This document shows positions 16,249-25,714 of a stretch of 64,000 nt of DNA, one piece after another. The notes below the pieces were generated by a model. It did no database searches and was not told the DNA's origin. It was given only the letters and a program-made list of their open reading frames with translations. Every line of letters starts with the position of its first letter. The first letter of the stretch is position 1. Origin of the DNA: Longimicrobiales bacterium (GTDB lineage Bacteria; Gemmatimonadota; Gemmatimonadetes; Longimicrobiales; Gaopeijiaceae). The DNA is taken from the NCBI GenBank assembly GCA_028823235.1, contig JAPKBW010000006.1, positions 1-64,000 of the forward strand. The letters run 5' to 3'. The translations under genes were made by a program, and so were the position numbers.

Positions 16249-17463
16249 ATGAGCAAGAACCAAGTCTCCCGCAGACACTTCGTCGGAGGCGCGACGGCTG
16301 CCGCCGCCCTCGGCACGCTCGGACTCACGCCCACGGTGGCCGAAGCCAAGTTGCGCCGCGCCGCCGAGCGCGGAATTCGACGCCTCCCTGGTGGCGCTCC
16401 GATGCTCCGGGATCTCCAGTCGCAGGTCGATGCATACGACGCACTCGCGCATCTCTCGTCGAACGAGAATCCGTTCGGGCCATCAGAGAAGGCCATCGAG
16501 GCGATGACCTACGCGTTCAAGTACTCGATGCGGTACGGCTATCCCGACAACAACGTCCAGCAGCGTATCGCGGACGCGCACGGTGTGCCTCGAGATCACG
16601 TCCTCATGGGTGCGGGATCAGGCGAGATTCTCGACGTCGTGGGCCTGACCTGGCTGGCCGCGGACAAGAAGGTCGTCGGTGTCGAGCCCTCATACGGTTC
16701 GGTGTATCAACACGCGACTGGAATCGATGCAGATACGATCCTCCTGCCCCTTGAGTCAGACTACCGCCAGAACATCGAGCGTATGGTCGACGTCACGAAT
16801 CAGAACGCCCGGGACGTGGGCTTTGTGTACCTCTGCAACCCGAACAACCCCACCGGAGTTACAGTCACCGCCGATGAGGTGGCGTACTTGCTCGACAACA
16901 TCCCGCAGGACATTCCGGTGCTGATCGACGAGGCGTACCACCACTTCGTCGAGGATCCGGCATACGAAGAGTCCTTGAAGTACGTGCGCGAGGGGCGCCG
17001 TGTGATCGTCGCCCGCACCTTCTCAAAGATCTTTGGAATGGCTGCGATGCGGATCGGCTTCGCCATCGCGCCGCCCGACATGATTGCGGAGATGCGTCCG
17101 TACAGCACAGGCAGTGTCAACGCACTCGCGCGATGGGGTGCCGTCGCATCGATGGAGGACACGCCCTCCTCAGAGCGCATGCTTGCGCACAACCGGCAGT
17201 GGCGAAACAAGACGGTCTCCGACGTCGAGGGCCTGGGATTCGAGGTGATTCCCTCGCAGACGAACTTCTTCATGGTGAACCTCCGGACCAACATCGCTCC
17301 GATCCGGCAGGCCTTCCGTGACCGGGGGGTGGCCGTTGGTCGCAACTTCCCACCAATGCTGGAGCACCTGCGGGTCTCGGTCGGAAACGAAGAAGAGATG
17401 GGCCGATTCATGAACGCGTTCGAAGACATCATGAAGAATGCCGCGGCTGGAGCGGGTGCCTGA
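16249..17463 (+). CDS. Tat-exported class I/II aminotransferase (HisC-like)
   Basis: A 404-residue fold-type I PLP enzyme resembling histidinol-phosphate aminotransferases. The N-terminus is a twin-arginine signal (VSRRHFVGG followed by an Ala/Gly-rich helix, residues 6-30). PLP-binding features are MGAGSGEIL, NPNNPTG, LIDEAYHHF, ARTFSKIFG with the Schiff-base lysine K260, and MRIGFAIAPP. The ATG at 16249 has GGAG upstream; the open frame extends farther but lacks the signal context. Export of a folded cofactor enzyme fits the Tat route. Members with this leader are usually of unknown substrate; a role in histidine synthesis is unlikely for an exported protein. Confidence 0.88.
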   Translation: MSKNQVSRRHFVGGATAAAALGTLGLTPTVAEAKLRRAAERGIRRLPGGAPMLRDLQSQVDAYDALAHLSSNENPFGPSEKAIEAMTYAFKYSMRYGYPDNNVQQRIADAHGVPRDHVLMGAGSGEILDVVGLTWLAADKKVVGVEPSYGSVYQHATGIDADTILLPLESDYRQNIERMVDVTNQNARDVGFVYLCNPNNPTGVTVTADEVAYLLDNIPQDIPVLIDEAYHHFVEDPAYEESLKYVREGRRVIVARTFSKIFGMAAMRIGFAIAPPDMIAEMRPYSTGSVNALARWGAVASMEDTPSSERMLAHNRQWRNKTVSDVEGLGFEVIPSQTNFFMVNLRTNIAPIRQAFRDRGVAVGRNFPPMLEHLRVSVGNEEEMGRFMNAFEDIMKNAAAGAGA

Positions 17464-17495
17464 ATTCAGGACCGACCAGCTTCGGGGAGAATCCG

Positions 17496-17833
17496 ATGAT
17501 CACGGTTCGTCGCGGCTTCCTGGGCACCGTAGCAGCGGCCGGTGGCGATCACTCAGTTAGCGCGAATCAGCTCTCTTCGTCTGAGATGCCGCAGGCGTCG
17601 AGCACAACGTCGGCGGCGTCTCTCGGCTCGCCCACGGCGGGCTGGGACCCACAGGCGCGGCCAGGATTCTCTCAAATGACGATGCCATCGCGGGCTTTGC
17701 CGTCGTGACGTCCAAAGGTGCGATCGCACTGAGGGAGGCACGTATTCAGAGTGACATCCTGCTCACGGGGATGGCACCTGCCGACCTTCATCTATCCCTG
17801 TACCTCGAATACGGCGCAGTTCGCCTTCCGTGA
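17496..17833 (+). pseudogene. Degraded Tat-leader ORF
   Basis: The stretch 17464-17888 holds a start with a Tat-like leader (VRRGFLGTVAAAGG) in one frame. A second open stretch of 82 codons (17585-17833) in another frame includes DDAIAGFAVVTSKGAIALRE and ends LEYGAVRLP-stop. The second piece has the codon and residue composition of a real protein but no start. I read this as one frameshifted or deleted gene; the family is not recognised. Confidence 0.4.
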
Positions 17834-17888
17834 CGCGCCTCGGTACCCACAGCGGTATCAAAATGACCACCAACCGAGCAAGACCTAA

Positions 17889-19052
17889 ATGAGCGCGACC
17901 CGCAAAGACTTCCTCAAGATCTCCGCCGCTGGCGCCGCCGCGTTCGGACTCGATCCGTCCAAGGTCCTTGGAGCTCCGACGTCCACGCTTTCGTCGACCC
18001 TTGAGCCCTTCCTGCAACCCCAACGTCAGGTTCAGGAGGCGCCGCGAGCGCTCGACATCCTCATCCTTGGAGGCACCGGCTTCATTGGTCCGTTCGAGGT
18101 GCGCTACGCGCTCGACAGAGGTCACAACGTCACGCTGTTCAATCGCGGTTCCGGAAGAGCACTCTTCCCCTATCTTGAGACACTCGTCGGAGATCGAAAC
18201 GGTGACTACGAGTCTCTGCGAGGAAGAAAATGGGACCTCGTCATCGACAACTCGACCTCCCGCCCCGACTGGGTAGAACTGGCGGCGAACTTCCTGAAGG
18301 ACTCCGTCGATCATTTCATGTATGTGTCGTCGCGCTCGGCATACTCGGACCTATCGAGCGTCCCGATGTCGATTGCGGCTCCAACGTGGACGTACGAGAC
18401 AGCGGGACTCACACCTGGAGACGAGTTGCCATACGGCCTCGCGAAAGCCGAGTCCGAGCGCACCGCGATGGGGATCATGCCAGGTCGGACCACCATCGTC
18501 AGACCAGGCCTGATTATCGGCCCGGGCGACGAGACAGACCGGTTCACATACTGGCCGGTTCGTATCGACCGTGGAGGCGAGGTTCTCGCGCCCGGCGACG
18601 GATCGGATCCAGTCCAAATTATCGATGTGCGCGACTTCACTGAGTTCATGATCCATCTCGGCGAAGACTCGACCATGGGCATCTTCAACTGTGTAGGCCC
18701 GAGAAATCCCCGCCCAATGGCAGAGCTCTTGTACGGCATCCGAGCTGCGACCACAGAGGAATGCACCTTCACTTGGGTCGATCGCGAGTTCCTCGCAGAA
18801 CGTGGAGTCCGAGCCTATGCCGAAATGCCCGTGTGGCGTCCGCCGGTGGCGGGCAGGGAAGGCTTCGCTCAATTCGATCTGACCCCTGAAGTCGAAGCAG
18901 GTCTAACCTTCCGCCCGCTTGCTGTCACGGCACGTGACACGCTGGAGTACCACCACTCAAGACCCGCAGCACGTCAGGCGGACCTTCGGTCGGGGCTGGA
19001 CGCCGCTCGTGAGGTCGAGGTTCTCGCGGAGTGGCACGCACAACGCGGATAA
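17889..19052 (+). CDS. Exported NAD-dependent epimerase/dehydratase-family protein
   Basis: A 387-residue extended-SDR protein. The first 30 residues look like a Tat signal with R-K in place of R-R (ATRKDFLKISAAGAAAFG). The Rossmann motif is LGGTGFIG (near residue 60). The active-site region has YVSSRSAYSD and YGLAKAESE, the latter supplying the usual Y-x-x-x-K. The family epimerises or dehydrates nucleotide sugars, but exported versions with this leader have no fixed function. It follows the degraded Tat ORF and precedes the moxR operon by 87 bases. Confidence 0.82.
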   Translation: MSATRKDFLKISAAGAAAFGLDPSKVLGAPTSTLSSTLEPFLQPQRQVQEAPRALDILILGGTGFIGPFEVRYALDRGHNVTLFNRGSGRALFPYLETLVGDRNGDYESLRGRKWDLVIDNSTSRPDWVELAANFLKDSVDHFMYVSSRSAYSDLSSVPMSIAAPTWTYETAGLTPGDELPYGLAKAESERTAMGIMPGRTTIVRPGLIIGPGDETDRFTYWPVRIDRGGEVLAPGDGSDPVQIIDVRDFTEFMIHLGEDSTMGIFNCVGPRNPRPMAELLYGIRAATTEECTFTWVDREFLAERGVRAYAEMPVWRPPVAGREGFAQFDLTPEVEAGLTFRPLAVTARDTLEYHHSRPAARQADLRSGLDAAREVEVLAEWHAQRG

Positions 19053-19139
19053 TCGCGGACTGGCGCCCATCCCCCTGCCCGTGGACATTGTGGGCCGTCC
19101 CTGCAGGGGGATCCCTTCGGCCTCCGGGCCGGGTTCGAA

Positions 19140-20123
19140 ATGGAGACGCGGGTGGAGCAAGCCACGGTCGATGAAAGCTCGAGTGTTTTCGATGCGTTAG
19201 CAGGAGCGGTCCACGAGCGTGTCGTGGGCCAGGACCAGGCAGTAGAAGGACTCCTGGTCGCGCTGCTGACAGGTGGGCATATCCTCCTTGAGGGGCTGCC
19301 AGGTCTCGCGAAAACGCTCATGGTGCGGACTCTCGCTGAAGCGATCCACACCGACTTTCGGCGTATTCAGTTCACACCCGACCTGCTACCGACAGACATC
19401 GTCGGAACACCGGTCTTCGACCAATCTTCCGGCGAATTCCGGGTGCAAAAGGGGCCAATTTTCTCGAACATCATCCTCGCTGATGAGATCAATCGGGCTC
19501 CACCCAAGGTGCAGGCGGCATTGTTGGAGGCGATGGAGGAACGACAGGTCACGATTGCGGGTGAGACCTTTCCGCTCGACGACCCCTTCATGGTCTTGGC
19601 AACTCAGAATCCAGTCGAGCTGCACGGAACGTACCCGCTCGCCGAAGCCCAGCTCGACCGCTTCGCCATGAAGCTGGAAATCGGCTATCCGAACCGCGCA
19701 GAGGAGAAGACCATCGTACGCCGCGTCGCGTCTGGGGAGACCATTCCGGTCGAGACCGTGATCACTGTCGACGCGATCGCTGCGGGCCGTAAAAAAGTGG
19801 CAGCCGTTCGGCTCGAGGACGAGGTCCTCGACTATATCGTCGAGTTGACCTTCGCGACGAGAGAACCGAGCCAGTATGGGCTGAAGGATCTTGCCCCACT
19901 CATCGAGTACGGCGCGTCTCCACGAGCGACGATCTTCCTGACACGCACCGCCAGGGCTCGTGCCTTCCTCGAAGGTCGAGACTTCGTCATGCCTGACGAC
20001 GTTAAGGCGATGGCACCCATGGTCATGCGCCACCGGATCCGCACGACGTATGAAGCGGACGCGCGCGGTATCGACTCCGATGCCATCGTGAGCCGAGTCC
20101 TCGAGGCCGTGCCCTCACCCTGA
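19140..20123 (+). CDS. MoxR-family AAA+ ATPase
   Basis: A 327-residue AAA+ ATPase. Walker A is GLPGLAKT (52-59), Walker B is IILADE (111-116) followed by INRAPPKVQAALLEAMEE, and sensor 1 is ATQNPVE. This is the classic MoxR pattern. MoxR proteins act as chaperones with von Willebrand factor A proteins. It opens a six-gene run (moxR, DUF58, batD-like, batA, batB, batC-like) with one- to four-base overlaps, and its last base is shared with the DUF58 start. Confidence 0.95.
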   Translation: METRVEQATVDESSSVFDALAGAVHERVVGQDQAVEGLLVALLTGGHILLEGLPGLAKTLMVRTLAEAIHTDFRRIQFTPDLLPTDIVGTPVFDQSSGEFRVQKGPIFSNIILADEINRAPPKVQAALLEAMEERQVTIAGETFPLDDPFMVLATQNPVELHGTYPLAEAQLDRFAMKLEIGYPNRAEEKTIVRRVASGETIPVETVITVDAIAAGRKKVAAVRLEDEVLDYIVELTFATREPSQYGLKDLAPLIEYGASPRATIFLTRTARARAFLEGRDFVMPDDVKAMAPMVMRHRIRTTYEADARGIDSDAIVSRVLEAVPSP

Positions 20124-21034
20124 TGTCCGGGGGTCACCACGTATTCTCTCCTGAGGTCACAGCTCAGCTTAGGCGCATCGAGCTGACGACACGGGGATTA
20201 GTGGAGTCGCTCTTCAGCGGCGAGTACCACTCTATCTTCAAGGGACGTGGTCTCGAGTTCTCCGATGTTCGGGAGTATCAGCCCGGGGATGACGTGCGTT
20301 CCATCGACTGGAACGTGACCGCCCGAAGGGGCCGCCTCTTCATTAAAGAGTTCGTCGAAGAACGTCAGTTGAACGCGCTGGTCGTGGTCGACCTCTCCGC
20401 GTCAAAAGCGTTCGGAACAGGCGCGAAGGACAATGCGACGATCGCGTCCGAGATTTCCGCGATTCTGGCGTTGGCCGCGACGACCAACAACGACCGCGTC
20501 GGCCTTCTCCTCGTCACCGACGAGATCGAGCACTTCGTCCCACCGGACACTGGACGAAGGCACGCGCTCCGACTGGTCCTCGAGTTGCTCGCGTGGCAGC
20601 CGAAAGGGCGCGGCACCCGCATATCGACAGGACTCGCGTTCGCAGAGCGGGTACTCCGCCAGCGAACCACGGTCTTCCTTATCAGCGACTTTCTGACCGG
20701 GGAAGGCTCAGACCCCGATCTGGCTCGGGCGGCCCGAAAACTCGCGTGGCACCACGACCTCGTCCCAATTCGGCTGACCGACCCGGCTTCTTCCGAATTA
20801 CCGAACGTCGGAATGCTGGCTGTGAGTGATCCGGAGACGGGTGAGCGCACTGTTCTGAATACGAGCAGTCGTCGCGTAAGGGAGGAATTCAGGACACGGG
20901 CACTCTCCGTGCGAGAAGGGATCGACCAGGTCTTTCGCGACCTCAACCTCGACACCATCGATCTCGATACGACCGCCGACTACCTGCCACCGCTTATCGG
21001 ATTCTTCCGTCGAAGGGCGGCGACCAGTCGATGA
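20123..21034 (+). CDS. DUF58 (vWA-like) protein
   Basis: A 303-residue DUF58 protein with the typical opening GLVESLFSGEYHSIFKGRGLEF, the signature YQPGDDVRSIDWNVTARRG, and a vWA-like fold with VVVDLSASKAFG in place of a full MIDAS. The family is always found next to MoxR and is thought to be its client or partner. It overlaps both moxR (one base) and the BatD-like gene (four bases). Confidence 0.93.
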   Translation: MSGGHHVFSPEVTAQLRRIELTTRGLVESLFSGEYHSIFKGRGLEFSDVREYQPGDDVRSIDWNVTARRGRLFIKEFVEERQLNALVVVDLSASKAFGTGAKDNATIASEISAILALAATTNNDRVGLLLVTDEIEHFVPPDTGRRHALRLVLELLAWQPKGRGTRISTGLAFAERVLRQRTTVFLISDFLTGEGSDPDLARAARKLAWHHDLVPIRLTDPASSELPNVGMLAVSDPETGERTVLNTSSRRVREEFRTRALSVREGIDQVFRDLNLDTIDLDTTADYLPPLIGFFRRRAATSR

Positions 21035-22080
21035 GGGTACTCTTGCTCTTAGCTCTGATCGGCGTCCTGGTGGCAGGCGACCCTGTGCACGCACAGGCGG
21101 GCCCACGCCTCACCGTTCAGAGTGTGGTTGTGTCGGCCGACACCGTGGGCATCGGCGATCGATTCGACCTAACGCTCACGGTCGATCTCGCCCCGAGGTC
21201 CGTCGCGTTCTTCCCAGACTCCCTGTACGGCCGCGGCTTCGAGCCCTTCGAGGCCGTGCGCTGGACGACCTCGGGCGACCCCGCAAACGGGCTGCAGGTA
21301 GAGGTAGTCTACACACTCTTAGCTTTCGAAGTCGGCTCGGTGGCGATTCCCGAATTCGAAGTTTACGCGGCAGATGCCCGGCAGAGTGTCTCCGCAGGCC
21401 TTACGACCGAGGGAGTGTTGGTGGGACATTTCGAGGGGTTCGTAGAGAGTCCGGAGTCCGTACCATCCGCACGTCTTCGCTCCGTTTCCGAGCAGATCAT
21501 CTACGTCACATCAGTGCTGTTGCTCGAAAATGTCTCGGCAGGAGTCCAGCCGAGACCCCCTGCAGATGTCGCCGGTGCGAACCGGAACTGGCCCGCCTCG
21601 TTGATCCTTCTGGCGTCCCTGGGAATCCTGCTCTCCGTGCTCGTGGTCACCATCCGCGACTGGATGGCGAAGGCTGGTGCAACCGATCCGCCATTGACCC
21701 CCCGGGCCGCTGCACTCGCAGCGCTCGACGATCTCTTGGCGACGGGCGCCCACCAGGACGGGCGTGTGCGTGATTTCTTCGAGGGATCGAGTGAGATCGT
21801 ACGGCGCTACGTCGAGGCGTTTGATGCGCGATGGGGGCCGTCGTGGACGAGCACCGAACTGATGGGGGGACTGAAGCGACGGCCGACGAGCGTCGCGCCG
21901 ACAGGTCTCGAAGCCGAGATGGCGGCGGCCGAAGAGGTGAAGTTCGGGGGAAGTCGACCCGAGACAGAGAACGCTGAAGCACATTGGCAGGCACTGCATG
22001 CCTGGATCGAAACAACGACGGAACCGGACAGCTCCATCGACGTCGACGTGGCTCCGGGCGTCACCCAGAGTTCGAAGTGA
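21031..22080 (+). CDS. BatD-like single-pass membrane protein
   Basis: A 349-residue protein with a signal peptide (residues 1-22, PVHAQA). A beta-rich periplasmic part follows (residues 25-180), then one membrane helix (about 190-212, ILLASLGILLSVLVV) and a cytosolic helical domain with LTPRAAALAALDDLLA. The position between DUF58 and the vWA genes and this layout match BatD or its short relatives (DUF4381-like). Sequence similarity alone is weak, so the name rests on context. Confidence 0.65.
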   Translation: MRVLLLLALIGVLVAGDPVHAQAGPRLTVQSVVVSADTVGIGDRFDLTLTVDLAPRSVAFFPDSLYGRGFEPFEAVRWTTSGDPANGLQVEVVYTLLAFEVGSVAIPEFEVYAADARQSVSAGLTTEGVLVGHFEGFVESPESVPSARLRSVSEQIIYVTSVLLLENVSAGVQPRPPADVAGANRNWPASLILLASLGILLSVLVVTIRDWMAKAGATDPPLTPRAAALAALDDLLATGAHQDGRVRDFFEGSSEIVRRYVEAFDARWGPSWTSTELMGGLKRRPTSVAPTGLEAEMAAAEEVKFGGSRPETENAEAHWQALHAWIETTTEPDSSIDVDVAPGVTQSSK

Positions 22081-23012
22081 ACGTGGCACTCGCCTCTCCC
22101 CTGTGGCTGTGGCTGGCAGCAGTGTTGCCTGCTATCGCTTGGTGGCTCGCGCCTCGCCGAGCCGGCGGAATCATCCTGGCTCAAGCAGGCGACGAGGGGG
22201 CGGCACCGGTACGCAAGAATGTCCTCGAGACGCTTCCCCTCGCTCTGCGACTGGGAGCCCTCGCGGCATTGATCGTGGCGATGGCGGGTCCCCAGATGGT
22301 CCGCGTCTACGAGGATCCTCAAGTCGAAGGCGTCGGCATTGCTCTCGCGATCGACCTGTCCACTTCGATGTGGGCGGAGGACATGGGCGCGCGGCAAAGT
22401 CGCCTCGCCGTTGCAAAGACGACGGCTCTTCGCTTTATCGACGCTCGCACCGATGACATCGGGCTTGTCAGCTTTGCCGGTGAAGCATTCACCCGCCTCC
22501 CTCTTACTCACGACGGATTCGTAGTCAAGGCGGCGGTCGAGGGGTTAGAGGTCGGGCTTCTGACCGACGGCACCGATATCGCCGGCGCGATCGCCGCTGG
22601 GGCAGGTCTCCTGAAGGATGTCCCCCACCGTTCGAAGGTCCTCATCCTGGTCACGGACGGGGCACACAACAAAGCCGGTGTCATGCCCGACCTCGCGGCG
22701 AGGGCCGCAGCGGCTGTGGGCGTAACGATCTACCCGGTGGCTATTGGTCAGGAGCAGGGCCGCGACACGCGATCTATGGAAACCGTACTGACCCAGGCAG
22801 CTCGGATCACGGGCGGCCAATACTTCAAGGCCACGGACGCCTCCGCGCTCGACGACATCTACGATGAGATCGACCGGCTCGTTCAACCGTCCGAGGAAAC
22901 GATCCAGCGTGTCGAGACGACGGCGTACGCGTGGGTCTTCGCGTTGATCGCACTCGGACTCCTGGCGTTGGCGTCCGCGCTGCGGGGCTCCCGCTGGGGG
23001 GTGCTCCCATGA
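22077..23012 (+). CDS. BatA-like membrane protein with vWA domain
   Basis: A 311-residue protein with two N-terminal membrane helices, a vWA domain from about residue 80, and a C-terminal helix. The MIDAS is DLSTS, with later ligands in VTDGAHN. I place the start at the GTG overlapping the upstream stop (GTGA); longer in-frame starts would run inside the preceding gene and add a charged, non-membrane leader. BatA proteins occur in Bat operons linked to stress or oxygen tolerance. Confidence 0.88.
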   Translation: MNVALASPLWLWLAAVLPAIAWWLAPRRAGGIILAQAGDEGAAPVRKNVLETLPLALRLGALAALIVAMAGPQMVRVYEDPQVEGVGIALAIDLSTSMWAEDMGARQSRLAVAKTTALRFIDARTDDIGLVSFAGEAFTRLPLTHDGFVVKAAVEGLEVGLLTDGTDIAGAIAAGAGLLKDVPHRSKVLILVTDGAHNKAGVMPDLAARAAAAVGVTIYPVAIGQEQGRDTRSMETVLTQAARITGGQYFKATDASALDDIYDEIDRLVQPSEETIQRVETTAYAWVFALIALGLLALASALRGSRWGVLP

Positions 23013-24094
23013 CCTTCGAGCGACCCGATCTCCTCGTGGCGCTCCCTGCCGCCGTCACAATTCTGCTGCTCGCGGTCGTCCTCCAGTGGAGGCGGGGTGT
23101 CCGATTGGTCCGAGCATACGGTGGCTCGGATCCTGCCCGGCGCCTCCTCGGTCGCCGGCTCGAGATCTTCCCGGTGGCACGTACGCTGGTGCTCGTCCTC
23201 GTGGGCTCGGGACTGGCCCTGGCCGCAGCCGGACCCTCACGGGAGTCCTCCGAGCCGATTGAACCACCGACTCCGGTCGATCTGATCGTCGCGATCGACG
23301 TGTCGCATTCGATGACTGCTGCAGACGTTGACCCGTCGCGGGTCGCCCGGGCGAGAGATGCGCTCGACCGTATCCTAGAGCAAGGCGTCGCGGACAGAGT
23401 CTCGCTGACCCTGTTTGCGGACTGGCCCTTCGGTCTGGTGCCTCTGACAGACGACGCCGACGTCATTTCTTTCTTCTCTCCGTGGGTCGCTCCTGAGCTG
23501 GTGTCCACTCGTGACCAGGGCACCTCTCTTGCATCCGTTTTCCGGCATACACGTACCGTCTGGGAGGCTCGGCCGAGGAACGACGGCGAGCCGATCGTAT
23601 TGATCATTTCGGACGGTGAGGCTCACGGATCCGACCCGGACGTCCTCGATTCCGTCGCAGTGGCGACCGAAGCTGGCATGCGGATTTGGACCGCGGGTGT
23701 AGGCACGCCGCAGGGTGCCCCCCTCTTCGTGGCCGGGTCCGAGGGAGCTCCTGTGCTGGACACGGACGGTCGCACCGTGATTGCCGAGTTCGGGCCGGAA
23801 CTACTCCAGTCGATGGCCGCTCGGGGGGACGGGATCTATCACGACATCTCGACGGACGGTGGTATCCGCTCGCTCGTCTCGGCCCTTGGGCGCGAGAGCG
23901 GTCCGAGCGACACTACCGCTGATGTGCCCACAGACCCGGTATTCTGGCTCTTCCTGGCGTGCCTGGGCCTCCTGATCGTGGAGGCCGCCCTCGACTCAGG
24001 GGTGCTTGGCCGTCGCGCTGGATCGGAAAGGGCAGCGCGGGACGCTGAGACCACGCACGGTCCGGCCTCTACCGCGAGGGGCCGAGCGGCATGA
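23009..24094 (+). CDS. BatB-like membrane protein with vWA domain
   Basis: A 361-residue protein with an N-terminal membrane helix (VALPAAVTILLLAVV), another near residue 60, a vWA domain with MIDAS DVSHS and ISDGEAHGSD, and a C-terminal helix (PVFWLFLACLGLLIV). The ATGA overlap with the previous gene fixes the start. With the BatA-like protein it is likely to form the membrane part of the Bat complex. Confidence 0.88.
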   Translation: MTFERPDLLVALPAAVTILLLAVVLQWRRGVRLVRAYGGSDPARRLLGRRLEIFPVARTLVLVLVGSGLALAAAGPSRESSEPIEPPTPVDLIVAIDVSHSMTAADVDPSRVARARDALDRILEQGVADRVSLTLFADWPFGLVPLTDDADVISFFSPWVAPELVSTRDQGTSLASVFRHTRTVWEARPRNDGEPIVLIISDGEAHGSDPDVLDSVAVATEAGMRIWTAGVGTPQGAPLFVAGSEGAPVLDTDGRTVIAEFGPELLQSMAARGDGIYHDISTDGGIRSLVSALGRESGPSDTTADVPTDPVFWLFLACLGLLIVEAALDSGVLGRRAGSERAARDAETTHGPASTARGRAA

Positions 24095-24858
24095 AGACTC
24101 CCCTGCACCGCGCCATCCTTGCAACTGTCGTCCTGGTCGGCCTGAGCCTGTCCGTCATGTACGAACGCGAAAGTCTCGAGCGCGCGAATCGAATGCACAG
24201 AGATGGACGATCAGCGGAAGCTGCCGACCTCTACCGGGCTCGGGCCAACGAGGGTATGGGCGACGCGGAGCTAAGGTACAATCTCGGCACCGCACTCGTG
24301 CCGTCTGGCGTGGTCGAGGCGGAAGAACAACTGGCGCGAGCTCTCTCGAGCGCGGACACCGAGATCCTGGGTCGAGCGAACTACAACAGCGGGTTGCTCC
24401 AACTCAACCATGCCTTGACCGCTGGGGTCCCAGACTCGGTTCGGATCCATGCGACCGCTGCTGCCGATGCCAATCGGTCAGCGCTGCGCCTGCATCCGGA
24501 CAACGTAGACGCAAAGTGGAATCTTGCGATGGCCCTTCGACTCATGGATTCAATCGATGCGATCGAGCGGAGAAGCGGTCGGGAGCTCGATGATGGGGCG
24601 ATGGAGGCGGACGTCGTCACCCGGTCGGTGAACGTCCCTGACGCGGCAGAGGACGAACGTGCGGAGGATCCGCCCGCGGAGGGTGAGAACGAATCGGTAG
24701 CCGTTGCTGGAGACGAGTCACCACTGTCGCTGGATGAGGCCGCAGACATTCTCGGGCGCAGCCACCTCGACGCTACTGAATTGCTCGGGAAGTTGATCGC
24801 TCTGGAGAGTCGGAGCCGATGGGGTCGGCAGCCGAGCCGAGGGATCCGCCGCTGGTAG
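24091..24858 (+). CDS. BatC-like tetratricopeptide protein
   Basis: A 255-residue protein. One N-terminal hydrophobic helix (AILATVVLVGLSLSV) is followed by about three TPR-like helix pairs (residues 35-165: YNLGTALVPSG, NYNSGLLQLN, AKWNLAMALR), then a long acidic low-complexity stretch and a basic C-terminus. TPR proteins at this position are BatC/BatE-like and are thought to assemble the vWA partners. It overlaps batB by ATGA and ends the operon. Confidence 0.78.
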   Translation: MKTPLHRAILATVVLVGLSLSVMYERESLERANRMHRDGRSAEAADLYRARANEGMGDAELRYNLGTALVPSGVVEAEEQLARALSSADTEILGRANYNSGLLQLNHALTAGVPDSVRIHATAAADANRSALRLHPDNVDAKWNLAMALRLMDSIDAIERRSGRELDDGAMEADVVTRSVNVPDAAEDERAEDPPAEGENESVAVAGDESPLSLDEAADILGRSHLDATELLGKLIALESRSRWGRQPSRGIRRW

Positions 24859-25012
24859 CAGCCGCTGGCTACGGCCGTGGATTAGCCCGACACACCTGCT
24901 GTGTCAGGTGCAACCGTCCATGTGGACGACCTGGGTAATTTGCCCGATCAGACGCCGGCGGGGCCGAGATCATCGCAGCGATCACGGAACAGGCCGACGG
25001 CGAAGCAGGCTA

Positions 25013-25714
25013 CTAGTCCCGGCTGGCCCAGCTCACGAACTGCACGCCCTCCCCACCTGTCGCACAGCTCCTTTCGTCGTACCGGAGCCCCGTGCCGACG
25101 ACCATGAAGTCCTCACGAGTGGTGGCAGCGTCGACCGGATCGGCTACCCAGACATCCCACGGGCCTGCGGCCAGCCAGAACTCCTCGGGACTCCCTACCA
25201 GCGGAACGCAGCTGAAGTCGACGCGGCGAAGTGCCCTGCTGCCACGCACGATACGGATATCGTCGATCGTGGGCGCCCGAGTTGAATCCCACTCTCGAAT
25301 GCTCAGCTCTTCGAATTCACGTCTCTCGTCACCTGGCGTGACCGGCTGCCCCTCCGGATCACCCGGCAGTGGAATCCGCCAGTGCGCAGTACTCACCGAA
25401 ATGTGAGCCTTCAACAACGCAGCAGCTCGGTCGCGAAAGTCGTAGTCGATGAAGACGCTGAGAAGCTCCATCGACACATAGGCGACCGGCAATTCCTCGC
25501 TGGGCGCAGCCATCCAGATCATATCGCTCGCCCAGGAACGCAACAGCGGGCGACTGAGTATCCGAGCCGCGGATCCGTCTGAAGCGCCGGCAGAGGCACC
25601 TTCGGGAGGCCCTCCAGCAGCACCCGCACGGTCACAGCCTGTCGCTCCAACCACGAACCCGGTTGCTGTCCCCGCACTGGCACGTCGCAGAAACTCCCGA
25701 CGAGACTCCATCAC
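25013..25714 (-). CDS. Tat-type lipoprotein of unknown function
   Basis: A 233-residue protein with a twin-arginine leader (SRREFLRRAS) and a lipobox-like ATGC (C27), followed by a Gly/Ala/Ser linker to about residue 50. The body contains aromatic and acidic residues (SMELLSVFIDYDFRDRAAALL; FWLAAGPWDVWVADP) and no known motif. It starts at an ATGA overlap with cutC, so the two are cotranscribed. The family is not recognised. Confidence 0.72.
   Translation of the reverse strand: MMESRREFLRRASAGTATGFVVGATGCDRAGAAGGPPEGASAGASDGSAARILSRPLLRSWASDMIWMAAPSEELPVAYVSMELLSVFIDYDFRDRAAALLKAHISVSTAHWRIPLPGDPEGQPVTPGDERREFEELSIREWDSTRAPTIDDIRIVRGSRALRRVDFSCVPLVGSPEEFWLAAGPWDVWVADPVDAATTREDFMVVGTGLRYDERSCATGGEGVQFVSWASRD

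Noticed and set aside
24889-24905. GACACA/TGTGTC hairpin as a terminator of the bat operon
   Set aside because: Only a 6-bp stem and no T-run.
24859-25012. Short coding-like strings (TVHVDDLGNLPDQTPAG; AEIIAAITEQADGEAGY) after the bat operon
   Set aside because: Two frames, very short, no family recognised; could be chance.
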